The position numbers and the translations under genes were made by a program. DNA of 64,000 nucleotides, from NCBI RefSeq assembly GCF_963678635.1, contig NC_087070.1, forward strand, positions 18,447,318-18,511,317, read 5' to 3'. Of this stretch, positions 11,961 to 22,544 are shown piece by piece (position 1 is the stretch's first letter; each line of letters begins with the position of its first letter). The stretch is from Symsagittifera roscoffensis (Eukaryota > Xenacoelomorpha > Acoela > Convolutidae). The notes beneath the pieces were generated by a model that was given only the letters and a program-made list of their open reading frames with translations, ran no database searches and was not told the DNA's origin.

Positions 11961-14440
11961 TGTGCCATTCTGCCAGATTGGCACAGCGCAACCTTCCGGT
12001 GGGACAAAAAAGGACGACTAAAGGCCTTAGTAACGAAAAAGTGCTGCGAGGGAGAGTAGGAATATTCTAGAATTTTTATTTTTAAAATTTCGATTGAAGA
12101 GTGAATGTTTCTCAAAAGACGGCCATTTTGACGTAAAGGAACGAAAAAACAGAACAACGACAGATATAGGGAAAAACGGTCCTACCGGAACACGAGAAAA
12201 ACTGAGCCTCTTATCTTAGCAGTGGAAATTAGTGGAAAAGGAAGCTTCAGTGGGGAAGGAGTATTCCGCGGAAACCTCCCGTGCCACAAATTGGGAAAGA
12301 TAAGAACGTTATCTAGAGAAGATTACGGGAGCGGAGGCTTGGTCCCCTAGAGAATGTTGTATGTTGAAGGACTGCATAAAACTAACTTTTTAGCTACTCT
12401 GATGCCATAGAAATTTGAATTAACACCGGTGTAACTGGATATTTTAGAATATGAGTAGCTAGAAAGAGGAAAGGGTCAATCCATCTCCAATGGATTTAAT
12501 ATAGAACTGTCACACAAAAACATATTAAAATAGGGTATTCGAGCCGTGTTTTTAATAACAATCACGTAGTCTGAGGATCCGAGACTCAGCTATGTGGTTG
12601 TGTTCGCATGTAAACGAAAGCTGATCAAAAGTCGTTTGACTGATGGCCTAAAAATAGTAACTTTTTACTTAGCCCTAGACAGACCAGAAAATCAACTGGC
12701 AAGGTCGAGACGGTGAAAAATGAGTAGGATTAAGGTAACTGACGCCTGCCAGTCGTTAATGGGTACGTTTTCTACGCTCCGTCGCTGTGTAGTATTTGAG
12801 CGAAGGTTACATAGACGTTTTTATGGCGCTCCTGGGTGGGCCTGTTAAAGGCATACGACCATCATGATCAGCAAACGTTTCAGCGACGAACCCTCCACTC
12901 CGGGCGTATGCCCGAATTAGAGGCCTTAATGACCTTTGTTGTACTAGGGGAGAGGTGCCAACCCTCCGCCTAGTTCTATTTAGCTTTTTAACTTAGTTAA
13001 CACCGAAAATTCCGGGGGCCGGAGGGTTAGGTGGGGAGTCATGAGCCCGCTTATCCCAAGATCCCGGGACCAAAATCAATTGGTCAGAAAAGCGAAAGCG
13101 TTAAGAGAAAGCGTAAAACCAAACAAAAATAGTTTATAACCAAGAAAAAGCCAAAAACAAATTTATTTGAAAACAAAAAAGTACAAAAAACAGCAAAAAA
13201 TCCAAAAAAGACCAAAAACAATAAAAAACATAAAGTGACAGTTTATATGTTATTTTCGGACAAGATGTGATCTGATCTTCCTATTTGTTGTTGTTTCAGA
13301 TTGATTTATATCATTTCTGATAGAAAGATTGTGTGTTTTGGTGAAGGGTTGGATACCCTCCCTTGAGTGTAATTTGAGTATTTAAGCACGTTAATGGTGA
13401 TTTTGCCGGTAACCGGAGGGTAGAGTGGCAAGCGGACCGACGTGTTCCACACTCAACAGGGTAATAGGGACAACATCCACAACGACTGTTGGGTATCGTT
13501 GAAACAATTTTAGTATCGTTCGGGTAGTACTTCATTAAAACTTATGTGGTGGGGGGCACGATTGGCGCGGTCCGATTGTACCCTCCGTCAATCACAAATT
13601 TCCGAGTTAAGGGTCTTAATTCGGGTATTTTTGCGCAAAGGAGAGTATAGAAATATTCATTAACGACTGCTAATAGATTATTGTCCTTACTATATATTTT
13701 TTATCTCCTATTTAGACCCAAGAAACACCCAAATTTTGTCGAAAATTACCGATTTTCGACCAAACTATAGTTCACCAAATTTTTGGAGATCCGAGCTTTT
13801 CCGAACAGCAAAAAACTTTTGTACAGGGAGTTACTACGTAGTTCGATCCCCCTGACTAGAGAAACCGCGTGAGAAAAGACACAGTAGAAGTTGGGAAAAA
13901 CGAAAAACTTTCTATCAAAATTTCGATAATTTTCTGAATTTTGTCAATCTGTTTCGGGGATCGAGTTTTTGAGTTTTTAGAGTTAGAGCAATAATTTTTT
14001 TGGCATTAGGAACGTGCTAGCATAACGTAATCGGTTATTAGAGAAATTTTTGAGTAACCCTCCGACTAGCTCCGTGGATAGAGCTAACGACTTAGAGATT
14101 GGAAAAGGAAGGAATCGGAGGGTCCAAATTTGATAGTTATTGGCCAAATTTTTGTCTCCAAACCAATTTTGGTCCGGTTTTTTGCAATATTCCAGTGCCG
14201 TACAGGGCTACTACGCTCGTTTCAATTATTTTTAGGCACTTTCAATAGGAATTGCGGAAAAAGTTTCTCAGAACCTATATAAGTGGTGAAAAAAGGCCAA
14301 TTGGACAAACACGTTTTTGGCGATTTCTCAAAGACTAGCCAAGCGATCGGGATAATTTTGGTACCATAAGTCGACGATTTTAGATCGGGTGTATCAGAAG
14401 TACCCGAAACAAAATTTTTTTTTGATTGTGATTTTGGTTG
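11961..14440 (+). repeat. 5' LTR and upstream leader, family B
   Basis: Starts TGTGCCATTCTGCCAGATTG. It is matched by the 3' LTR pieces (12112-12601 with 34556-35070; 12612-12810 with 38253-38454) and by the inverted partial LTR at 9820-11221. It holds three TTAA-N5-TTAAT modules near 12914, 13379 and 13605. TATA-like sequences occur at 13379 (TATTTAAG) and 14276 (TATATAAG). The right border is not defined, because the 3' LTR is truncated and no primer site was convincing. 14440 is simply where the structured RNA begins. Confidence 0.7.
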
Positions 14441-14446
14441 TGTGGT

Positions 14447-14577
14447 TGCCTTGAGCTACTTAATAGGAAAGCTCGGGCAATCCGGGAACACATAGAAGGA
14501 GACCTCGTTGAGTGTATTAGGCTGATACACACTCACTTGAGAAGAAAAGTTGTTCCCTGCTCTCGTGCACTTGGAGC
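14447..14577 (+). ncRNA. Structured leader RNA, copy A
   Basis: TGCCTTGAGCT pairs with AGCTCGGGCA (14447-14457 with 14470-14479). GGGAACA (14484-14490) pairs with TGTTCCC (14551-14557) and encloses a hairpin TGAGTGTAT/ATACACACTCA. A short GCTC/GAGC stem ends it. Every helix has different bases but the same pairing as copy B 185 nt downstream, which is what a selected RNA fold shows. Confidence 0.6.
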
Positions 14578-14631
14578 GTTCCGGGTGTGGGGGAGCTTTT
14601 TCATAGACTTTAGAAATTTTCGATCAGAGGT

Positions 14632-14765
14632 TGCCTTGAGCTACTTAGTAGGACAGCTCGGGCAATCGCAGGACACCTAAAAGAAGACCTCGGTGGGTAT
14701 ATTAGGCAAATACATACTCACCAGAGAAGACTGTGTCCTGGGCTTTGTTCTTTCGGATCGTTTCG
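14632..14765 (+). ncRNA. Structured leader RNA, copy B (tandem)
   Basis: Second copy in tandem with a period of 185 nt. TGCCTTGAGCT pairs with AGCTCGGGCA (14655-14664). AGGACAC (14670-14676) pairs with GTGTCCT (14733-14739), replacing GGGAACA/TGTTCCC of copy A by double changes. The inner hairpin is GGTGGGTAT/ATACATACTCACC. T-rich sequence (GTCTTTTTCTTT) follows, as in the family A copies. Confidence 0.6.
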
Positions 14766-15208
14766 ATTGAGGGAAGTCTTTTTCTTTAAGACTAAGTTTT
14801 ATTGATCTGTTTCTGAATCATCACTGCTTTTTGCCAAAGATTGTTTGATTTTAACAAAGCAGTGACTTGATAAGAGTGTGGCGGTAAATTGATACTGACG
14901 AAAGGTCGCTGTCACCTGTATGATATTCTTATCTGATTATCAATTGTGTTTTGTGTATTGATTATATCTTGTGAAAATTTGGTGATACTGTTATACTATA
15001 CAACGGGGTTGAATTAGCATTGTAGCAATACCTAGTATGCCCTGTGTGTAACTTTAGCTGAGTCACTAGTATTGTCATTAAGAAATCTAAGAGACATTTT
15101 GATACTAACGGAATTGAGTAGGCAGCTTTAGGTAATTTAACTTGATCCTGTTTGCGGTACGTGTGCATCGCCATTAAATTATACAAATATTCGGATTTGT
15201 TACAAAGT
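14766..15208 (+). other. Leader between structured RNA and gag
   Basis: AT-rich, with no coding domain. ATCTTGTGAAAATTTG at about 14967 resembles ATCTTGTGAAATTTATTG in the family A leader, so part of it is homologous. The LTR end and primer-binding site probably lie in this stretch, but no tRNA 3'-end complement could be named. Confidence 0.4.
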
Positions 15209-16168
15209 ATGCAGCGCAGGGACTCGTTATCATCGACCACTAAGATTCCCAGGCTGAGCAAGGGAAGCACGCGAAAACTTAAAACTAGGCGTAGCCGATC
15301 CTCGTTTAGCAGCACTTCCAACGTGTTTGCTGAAGACAAATCGACTAAAGGTCAATCTGATCTTTCAGTGAGCGAAATGAAACTAAGGAGCGAGAAAAAC
15401 CTCGATGGCGATCAAGGGCGGAGCTCCGAGGCCGGGCCCGCGAGCGAAACGCTTGTGGACCCCTTTGACGAAGGGGAACGGACGCTTATTCGACCCGACT
15501 TTGAGCCGAGCGAGGACCTCGAGCGGGAGGAAGTTCAGAGGACGGAGGAGACCTCGGAGCGTTCCGAGGTCGAGCCGCGAGAGGAAGTGTTATTCAGGGG
15601 AATGTCCAAATCGGAGACCAAGAGTCATAGGTGGAGGAGAGAATTTTCACATCCAGCTAATACCCACTCATCTCTGGCCAAGTAGAGCAACAACGCGATG
15701 ATGTCGAGTATAAGCCCGAGTGAAGAACAACCGCGTTCGAAGGCCAAGAAGAGCTGGAAGTCTTTGTACGATGAGCGCATGGCGTCACTACGAACTGAAG
15801 GTTTATCTGCCAGTTATGACCACCCGGGGATAACCCATCCGGATGTGAACTTCAAACCGTGCCCAAGGAACGACATGAGCAGGAAGGCGTCGTCCGCCTC
15901 GCCGACCAGGCCCATGTCAGATGGGATAACGATGGGAGCGTCATCAACGTTCGACAGACTGATGACGTCGATGAGCAATCAAAAAGGCGGTGCGTCATCA
16001 AGTACCAGGCTGCAGCCGCAGTTGACCTCAACTTCTCTGGGGCTAACCCCGCCATTGGGGGCAACTGGCGATATAAGTGACATGTTCGCTGGCGTAATGA
16101 ATGGTCTGGATGAACTGAGACGGGACATGACCAAGAGAATAGATCAGGTTGACGAGAGAGCTCACTAG
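15209..16168 (+). pseudogene. gag: Gag N-terminal region, family B
   Basis: ATG at 15209 is the first Met of a frame starting with a basic segment (STRKLKTRRSRSSF), like the family A Gag start. An acidic region follows (DPFDEGERT, EEVQRTEETSERSEVEPREE). An in-frame TAG at 15683 is followed in the same frame by a Ser/Thr-rich stretch and the beginning of a coiled coil (DELRRDMTKRIDQVDER) up to TAG at 16166. The same frame continues to about 16310 with heptad-like sequence before a frameshift. The product would be the N-terminal assembly region of Gag. Both stops are taken as damage, though both are amber. Confidence 0.65.
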
Positions 16169-16311
16169 GGTCGAGAGAATTTGAGATACGAACTAACGCA
16201 CGTGAAGTCGCAGGCGAGTGCTGATCAGGCTCAATTGATTCGCAGCACCGATCAATGCCTGGCGGAGAGCCTGGCACAGGCAAACAAGGAGTCAGAGGAA
16301 AGAGAGGGTAG

Positions 16312-17709
16312 ATGACAAAAGAGATCGAGCGATTGTTGAACGATCATGATAATACCTACGCCCATACGATGACTAGCCTGGAAAAAAGGTTAGATGCGAA
16401 ATCTGACTTAATGATGCGGAAGTTTGACGCGATCTTGAATGGGAGCAATTGGGAGGAGCGTTCCAACCCAAGAGAGTACTCACGCCATGCGAATGATGGA
16501 GGTGGTACGGGCAGCTATGCCAGGGCCCAGCAAAGTTCGAGAACGAATTACGAACCTAGGAATAGGGAGCGGCCAAGGGCAGCCACGTCGAGGCCTGGCT
16601 GGACGAATCCGGTCCCGTCGGAGGCAGATGCTACTCCGGAGACAAGGTTACCAACTGTGCCACAAGTCAGTTCAGTGCCAGATCTGACTACAGTCTCACA
16701 GGACAAGACGACGTATGCCGCGATGTTTGAGCCTCTGAATAGATCTCTCCAGACATTCATCACTAAGCTCTCGAAGTCAACCGAGAGAGGAGAGAGGTCA
16801 AGAAGGACACTGAAAAAGCCGAAGTCGAACAAAGACGAGTCAGACGGCTGCATTGACAATTGGATAGAAGTGATGAAGTTGCACTTTGAGGAAGAGACTC
16901 AATCCAAGAAACAAGAGTGCAGCGCGCTAACAAGCAATCTGGAGGGTACTGCACTAAATTGTGTAATGGCGAAAAGAACCAATGAGAGAGATAGCGCTCG
17001 CAAGATATTCAACGTCCTGCTGAATCGTTTCGGCTCTGGAGTACAAGGGCACCAGGCTATGGTGAAGTTCGAAAAGAGGCATCAAAGAGATGACGAATCC
17101 ATAGACAAATTTTTGGACGACCTTGAATTGCTTAGGAGGAGAAGCAATCCCGATGAGAAAATATCCGAGCGAAACTTGGCGATTGCTTCAAAGTTCATGG
17201 ACGGAGTAAAGAGTGAAGAGTTGAAGACGATGTTGGCCACACATTTCACCCTGTCACTTGACCAGGTACCCACGCCCGATGATTTGCGTATGAAGTCACC
17301 CGAGTATTTACTCATAAAAACGAGGGCGCAAAACCGTTACAGCAATTATGGTAACTACAGCGGGACAAACACTGGTGCGAACTCCAGTTGGTACAAACCT
17401 CGCGATGACATGGATAAGAGGAGGTCGTGTGCAAATTGTGGTTCGATGGACCATCACGTTTCCGCGTGTTCTGCATACAAACAGTGCATGAAGGCAATAG
17501 GCTACTTTCTCGCCGACGTCGACCCGACCGACGAGGATCACGAAGAGTACGTCAGAGGGCTCATCATGAAATATGATCCTAGGTACTTCTTCTGTAATTT
17601 GGACACTCGAAGTCGGACTGCACTCAATTTTGGGAAGCGGCGACGGACGCGAAACATCCCCGCCACGAAGAGGCACTTTCGGGTGTCAAGGCCAGTCGAG
17701 AACGTCTGA
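16312..17709 (+). pseudogene. gag: Gag capsid and nucleocapsid, family B
   Basis: Begins in a coiled coil (MTSLEKRLDAKSDLMMRKFD), then low complexity, then capsid blocks matching family A (EPLNRSLQTFITKL, EVMKLHFEEETQSKKQECSA, LLNRFGSGVQGHQAMVKFEK). A full CCHC knuckle (CANCGSMDHHVSAC) sits near residue 375. The second knuckle starts (YFFCNL) but a frameshift near 17600 throws the frame off. In the next frame the rest can be read (GHSKSDCTQFWEAATDAKHP). The end at 17709 is therefore artificial. Capsid and knuckles package the element RNA. Confidence 0.8.
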
Positions 17710-18437
17710 TTAACGAGGCCGAGTCTCGGAGAAAGAAGACGACACCGAGCACCTTTACGACTAAGAAGGTAAAGACACTGCCTGACGAGGTGGTAGCCTC
17801 GAACCTGGAGGCAGAGTCGGCTAGCCCACTCAAGGTGGATTACGGTCTGGCGGCAAGGACAGCGTTGCAAAATGTCAAACAGGAGCTAGCCACCAAAGAA
17901 GTGGAGCAATGGGTAAGGTCGGAACTGGAGAGCACAGATCTTTGCGAAAATTTTAAAATTCTGGGTAACACGACGGAAAAAGAAAACAAAGAGGAACCCA
18001 GGAAGCAGGGAGTAAAACTGAACGTTATATCTGGTAGAACTTTCGGCATGACGAAGGAAGGGACGAAGATAATGTCCATTATCTCAGTCGCAGGGCACCA
18101 GGTGGTCAAGAACTTGAGTGAACCATCCGAGATTACACTAGTCCACCTGGACATTTATAAAGACTACCTGAGGGAGAAAGATCCCAAACTGGACTCCAGG
18201 GCTGTGCGAGCGCTGCTCACGACAGAAGGTCCGAGGCTGATGAAAATGGATGGACATTACATCGAAGTCCATGGCCCATACCCGATTCTAATGAATGTGG
18301 ATGGCATCAATATCTACAGAAAAGCTCACGTAACTGATGCGAACGATCAGATTGGCCGGATATACATTGGTCAAGAGGAGCTGAAGGTTAGACGAATCGG
18401 AACAACGCCATGCTCGAACAAGATGCGGTGCACATAG
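17604..18437 (+). pseudogene. gag-pro: Gag-protease spacer, family B
   Basis: Continues in frame from the second zinc knuckle (from about 17604) through the charged spacer (ESRRKKTTPSTFTTKK, LATKEVEQWVRSELEST) into a conserved pre-protease segment shared with family A. That segment shows ISGRTFGMTKEGTKIMSIIS, NLSEPSEITLVHLD, SRAVRALLTTEGPRLMK, NVDGINIY and GQEELKVRRIG. Family A has the same segment around 1.0-1.1 kb after its knuckles. The frame ends at TAG 18437 because of a frameshift near 18405; the protease continues in another frame from 18410. The role of the pre-protease segment is unknown. Confidence 0.75.
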
Positions 18438-19456
18438 GTTGCGAAGCCGATCTGGCAGCACATATGCTAGATGTGCAGGGCAGACAGCTTTCAGTGAAAG
18501 GACTGTTAGACATGGGTGCAGTGGTAAGTGTCATGCCAGTCAAAACCTGGACTGACATGGGCTTTGACAGGTCGGATCTGATACCGACAAACATAAGACT
18601 GGCAGCTGCCAATCATGGAGCGATCTATGTGACTGGACGAACCCCGATCATTTCACTGCAGCTTGGAGGAAGACATCTTTGGATGAGCTTCCTAGTAGTG
18701 GAGAGTTTGGACGAATCCAATCAGTTCATCTTAGGGAGAGACTTCGTACGCAACTTTGATGTCACGATCGATCTCAATGACGGGTTGATTAGGATCAAGG
18801 ATCCTGAGAGAAAGTATGAAAAGAAACCCCTTAATAAGATCTTAATTAACCAAGCCAAGGTGCCAATTTTTCTGGATCGAAAGGTTAGATTGAAACCAAA
18901 CCAAGCCGTAATAGCGACGTTTAGGATGAGGAACTTGAATCAACTCAGCAATGACAGACAGGTGTGTCTGGTATCAAATCCAAACAGTAAAAGCTCGGCT
19001 ATTTTAGGAAGAAGCTTCTCACTCACTCAGAGCGGACTGTGTGTGAGTGTGTTGTTGAACACAGAAGCAACAACAGTGACAATACAGAGGGGAAAGAAAC
19101 ATGGCTATGCTTTGGCTCTGAACACAGACTTTCAGAGTGCGGAGAACTTGAAGAAGTTTGATGTAACTAAATGTCCCTTGCATGCGAACCGAGAATGTAT
19201 ATTGAAGAGAGTAAATGAATTGAAATCTTCTAGGAAATTGTTTTCAATGAAGTCGGAAACAGATGATGGGTTGTCTAGTTGTTCCAACTTTCCCGAGAAG
19301 CCGACAGAAACACAGTTAGCAGCGAATAAACCGGTCCTACCTGAGATAGATCATTTGAAGGGTAAAATATCAGACAAGGAACTAGATTCGCTCAGGGCGG
19401 TGCTAAGTCGGAATGCAGACGTTTTTTCGAAAAAAGGCCGAAATAGGTTGCTGTAA
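18410..19456 (+). pseudogene. pro: Retropepsin and PR-RT linker, family B
   Basis: Aspartic protease of the polyprotein. The active-site loop reads GLLDMGAVVSVMPVKTW, where family A has GLLDTGALVSVMP. The catalytic Asp is kept but the loop Thr is Met, which should impair the dimer 'fireman's grip'. Later strands (FILGRDFVRNFDVTIDLNDG) are well kept. A linker matching family A follows (KCPLHANRECILKRVNELKS, LSSCSNFPEKP, EIDHLKGKISD, LSRNADVFSKK). A frameshift near 19430 ends it at 19456, and the RT-proximal part continues in the frame of 19413-19706. Confidence 0.8.
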
Positions 19457-21339
19457 CTTTGTAGAACACGAGATTCAGATAGAAGAGGGCTCGTTACCTC
19501 ATAGGGAAGGGGCGAGAAGAATGACCCCTCACAAGTCAGAAGCGTGCAGGAAGGAAATCGAGATGTTATTGGAGTATGACATGATCGAGCCGTCAAAGTC
19601 CCCGTGGGCTTGTGACGTAGTCATGGCGATAAAGAAAGGGGGCAACTTAGGTTTTGTTGAACGCAGTGACTATAAAGGACGCATACCCGATTCCCCGCAT
19701 CGATGAGAGCCTACCCCAGCTGGGAGACGCGAAGTTCTTCACGACGTTGGATTTGGGCTCTGCGTTCTGGCAAGTGCCACTCCGAAAGCAAGATCGTGAA
19801 AAAACAGGCTTCGCGTGCGAGCTGGGATTGTTCCAGTGGAAGAGGATGCCGTTCGGATTGGGCAACGCGACGGCCACATTCCAGCAACTGATGGCCCAGG
19901 CACTCACGAGTGTGACTAAGAAATACGGGAATCTCATCATGTGTTATGTCGAGGATGTCGTGATTGCAACACTAACCTTAGAGGACCACATAGAGAGGTT
20001 GGATGAGGTGTTTACTTGCATGAAGCAGGCGGGCCTGAAAGTTAAACCCTCTAAGTGTGAAATCCTCAGAGACTCCATAAAGTATCTGGGCCGCCTGGTG
20101 GATAAGCATGGAGTGAGACCAGATCCTGAAGCGGTCGAAGCGGTGTTGACCTGGAAGGCACCTAAAACAGATACACAACAAATGAGTTTTTTGGGATTTG
20201 CTAATTATTATCGAGAATTCATCAAGGGGTATGCTGACAAAATATACCCCATGCAGCGGTTGATGAGAAACAAGGGCGAGAAGTTCACTTGGACAGATGA
20301 GGCACAAGTTTCATTTGAGAACATCAAACGTGAACTTTGCGAGGCACCGGTCCTTGGCATGCCAACAGAGAAGGGGATGTTCGTGCTGGACACGGATGCA
20401 TCGGTGGTTGCGATATCAGTCATACTTCACCAAGAGCAAGAGTGGAACGGGAGAACGGTTCTCCGTCCAATAGCCTACGGAAGTAAGGTCTTGAGCGATA
20501 CCGAGATGAAGTATGGCGCACCTAAAGCGGAAATGTTTGCGGTGATCACTTTTGTGGAAAAGTACAGGGCTTACTTGGGGAGTGCTCCTTTCAAGTTGCG
20601 TGTGGATAATCGTGCCCTTGCCTGGCTGAAAACCTATTCGATGGACCAAGGTTATATTGGTCGTTGGATCGTGCGCCTGGATGGATACCACATGATCATA
20701 GAGCATCGTACCCGTGACAAGCATCAGAATGCTGATAGCCCCAGTAAGAAGACAGAATTCTATGAGCGCCTCGAAGAGAAGCAGGCTAACCAAGCGGAGA
20801 TCAGAGACGAGTTTTCATTCCTAGACAAGGAAACCTACGACAAACTACTACTCACTAAGTGGCTGGATAAGTCAGGGCACCCTATACCAGGACACCCTGA
20901 ACTTCCAGTGGAAACGACCACTGAGGTAAAGGTTTTAGCCAGGGGTGAACCCGTTCCGCTGGATCTGCTAGTCCAATCAAATCTGGTGCAGCAGGAGCTT
21001 ACCAGGCTGGGTATAATCAGCATAGCTCTGCTAAATAGGACAGTGAATGTGGCGCCGGACGTCATGGGGAAACTTCGTGACTTGCTGGATAGAGAAGTCG
21101 ACAGACATGATCGTGAGTGGATGGAGACCATGCAGCGATTGACCGTAACTGAGAAGACGGAGAAGAGGCCGTTGATCATTCGCGGTCGCGATGTGGAACG
21201 GGATTGCCGGTCGATAGTGAACCAGCTGGTGACCTCAATGCCAAAGGAAGTCTTGTTGTGGACTTCATTCCCAGAACGTGGGAAACCGATCCCGGTCCAA
21301 ATCACTGAGGAAGTCAAGGTGAAGTCGGAATCCAGCTAA
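19413..21339 (+). pseudogene. pol: Reverse transcriptase and RNase H, family B
   Basis: 19413-19706 carries RT fingers (HREGARRMTPHKSEACRKEI, EYDMIEPSKSPWACDVVMAI). After a frameshift near 19650 the main frame 19654-21339 carries LNAVTIKDAYPIPRIDES, FTTLDLGSAFWQVPL, FQWKRMPFGLGNATATFQQL, then YVEDVVIATLT. The catalytic YVDD of family A is YVED here, so polymerase activity is doubtful. The connection (SFLGFANYYREFIKGYADKI) and RNase H (FVLDTDASVVAIS, KYGAPKAEMFAV, RVDNRALAWLKTY, HQNADSPSK) are complete. About 190 residues of unassigned linker follow before TAA 21339. Confidence 0.85.
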
Positions 21340-21392
21340 ACGAGAAAAGTTCATTTCATAGATGCAAAAGCAGAGTACGAGCCGGGCTCAGA

Positions 21393-22544
21393 TTGTTCTT
21401 CCGGGGACGAAACAATGTCCGGGGAGTCGGACATCTTCAGGCCCGTACAGGACGATTTGTCCGGGAGAGGTTGATGAGACCACCTAGGGACAGAATTTTG
21501 TCCGGGGAGTCGGATTCGAAGCGACCAATGGACAGAGTTTTGTCTGGGGAGTCGAGAAACATCACAGACAGAGTGGAACGTGATGGTGTGGAGTCACTCG
21601 ACTCAAGTGATGACTCGAGGCCGCAGTCCTGGGACAACACATCCGAGACTACTTCTAATTCTGATGTATCGGAGATTGCGATTCATTCCTTGTTGGTGGA
21701 CTGGAAACATCGCGGGCTGGACGGGGAAATGCATCAGGATCCGGACAGAGACAGGTACACCTCCGATAAGGAGGGCACCGTGGTGGATAATGCTACCGAC
21801 GAGCTCGATCTGATAGCAGTTTCGAAACGCCCAACCAGATTACTGCCACATGGTACGGTCGTCCGTACCAATCTGGAGCCATCTGTGCAGGAAGCAACAC
21901 CTTTGAAGAAGATATGGTGCGTTAAGTTGATGGACGATGCCCATGCCCCGGAGATAATGAGCGGGCAAATGAACGTGGTAAAGACGTATTTGAAAGCCAG
22001 GTACAGGCTGTCGGATCTCCTAAGGGCTCAACGAAATGATAGAATGACGAGCAGTCTGAAGAGATGGATCGAGAATGGAGCACCTGACAAGGGAGACTTG
22101 GAAGAAGACAGCTACAAGATCTTGAAGCAGTTCTACCTGAAAAGAAAAGATTTGTTGTACCTGAACAAAGACGAAATCGTAGCCTGTAAACGTAGAGAGG
22201 AGGACAAGGTCCTTTACAATTACAACTCGATAGTGTTACCACAGTTATACCAGACCGAATTGCTCTTTCGTTCACATGACCAAATGGGCCACCAGGGAGT
22301 GGACAAAGTGTATAACAGGACACAGAAACGATTCGAATGGCCTGGCTTGAAGAAGGCATGTGAAAAGTGGATCTCTGCGTGCTTGTCATGCCAACAGGCG
22401 AAAGACCCCAGGAAACTTATATTCCATCCGCAATCAATAGAATCATCAGGATTCAATGAAGTGGTGCAGATCGATCACCAAAAGATATGCATGACAGCCA
22501 CGGGCTACAATAATGTGCTGGTAATGAAACGTGCGATCATTTGA
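21393..22544 (+). pseudogene. pol: Pol linker and integrase zinc-binding domain, family B
   Basis: The first 120 residues are an acidic, Ser-rich linker in which LSGES is repeated, because the DNA motif TGTCCGGGGAGTC recurs (21416, 21499, 21541). Then comes the HHCC domain of integrase (RSHDQMGHQGVDKVYNRTQK, WPGLKKACEKWISACLSCQQ). After it the catalytic core starts (EVVQIDH), with the first Asp of the triad. The frame ends at 22544 after NNVLVM. Compared with the usual spacing of about 56 residues between the two Asp of Ty3/gypsy integrases, only about 44 codons remain, so a small deletion plus frameshift lies near 22530. Confidence 0.8.

Noticed and set aside
14447-14765. Leader RNA as a hammerhead ribozyme or spliceosomal/spliced-leader RNA
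   Set aside because: No CTGATGA...GAAA core, no Sm site in the right place, and no match to remembered U1, U2, U4, U5 or U6 signatures.
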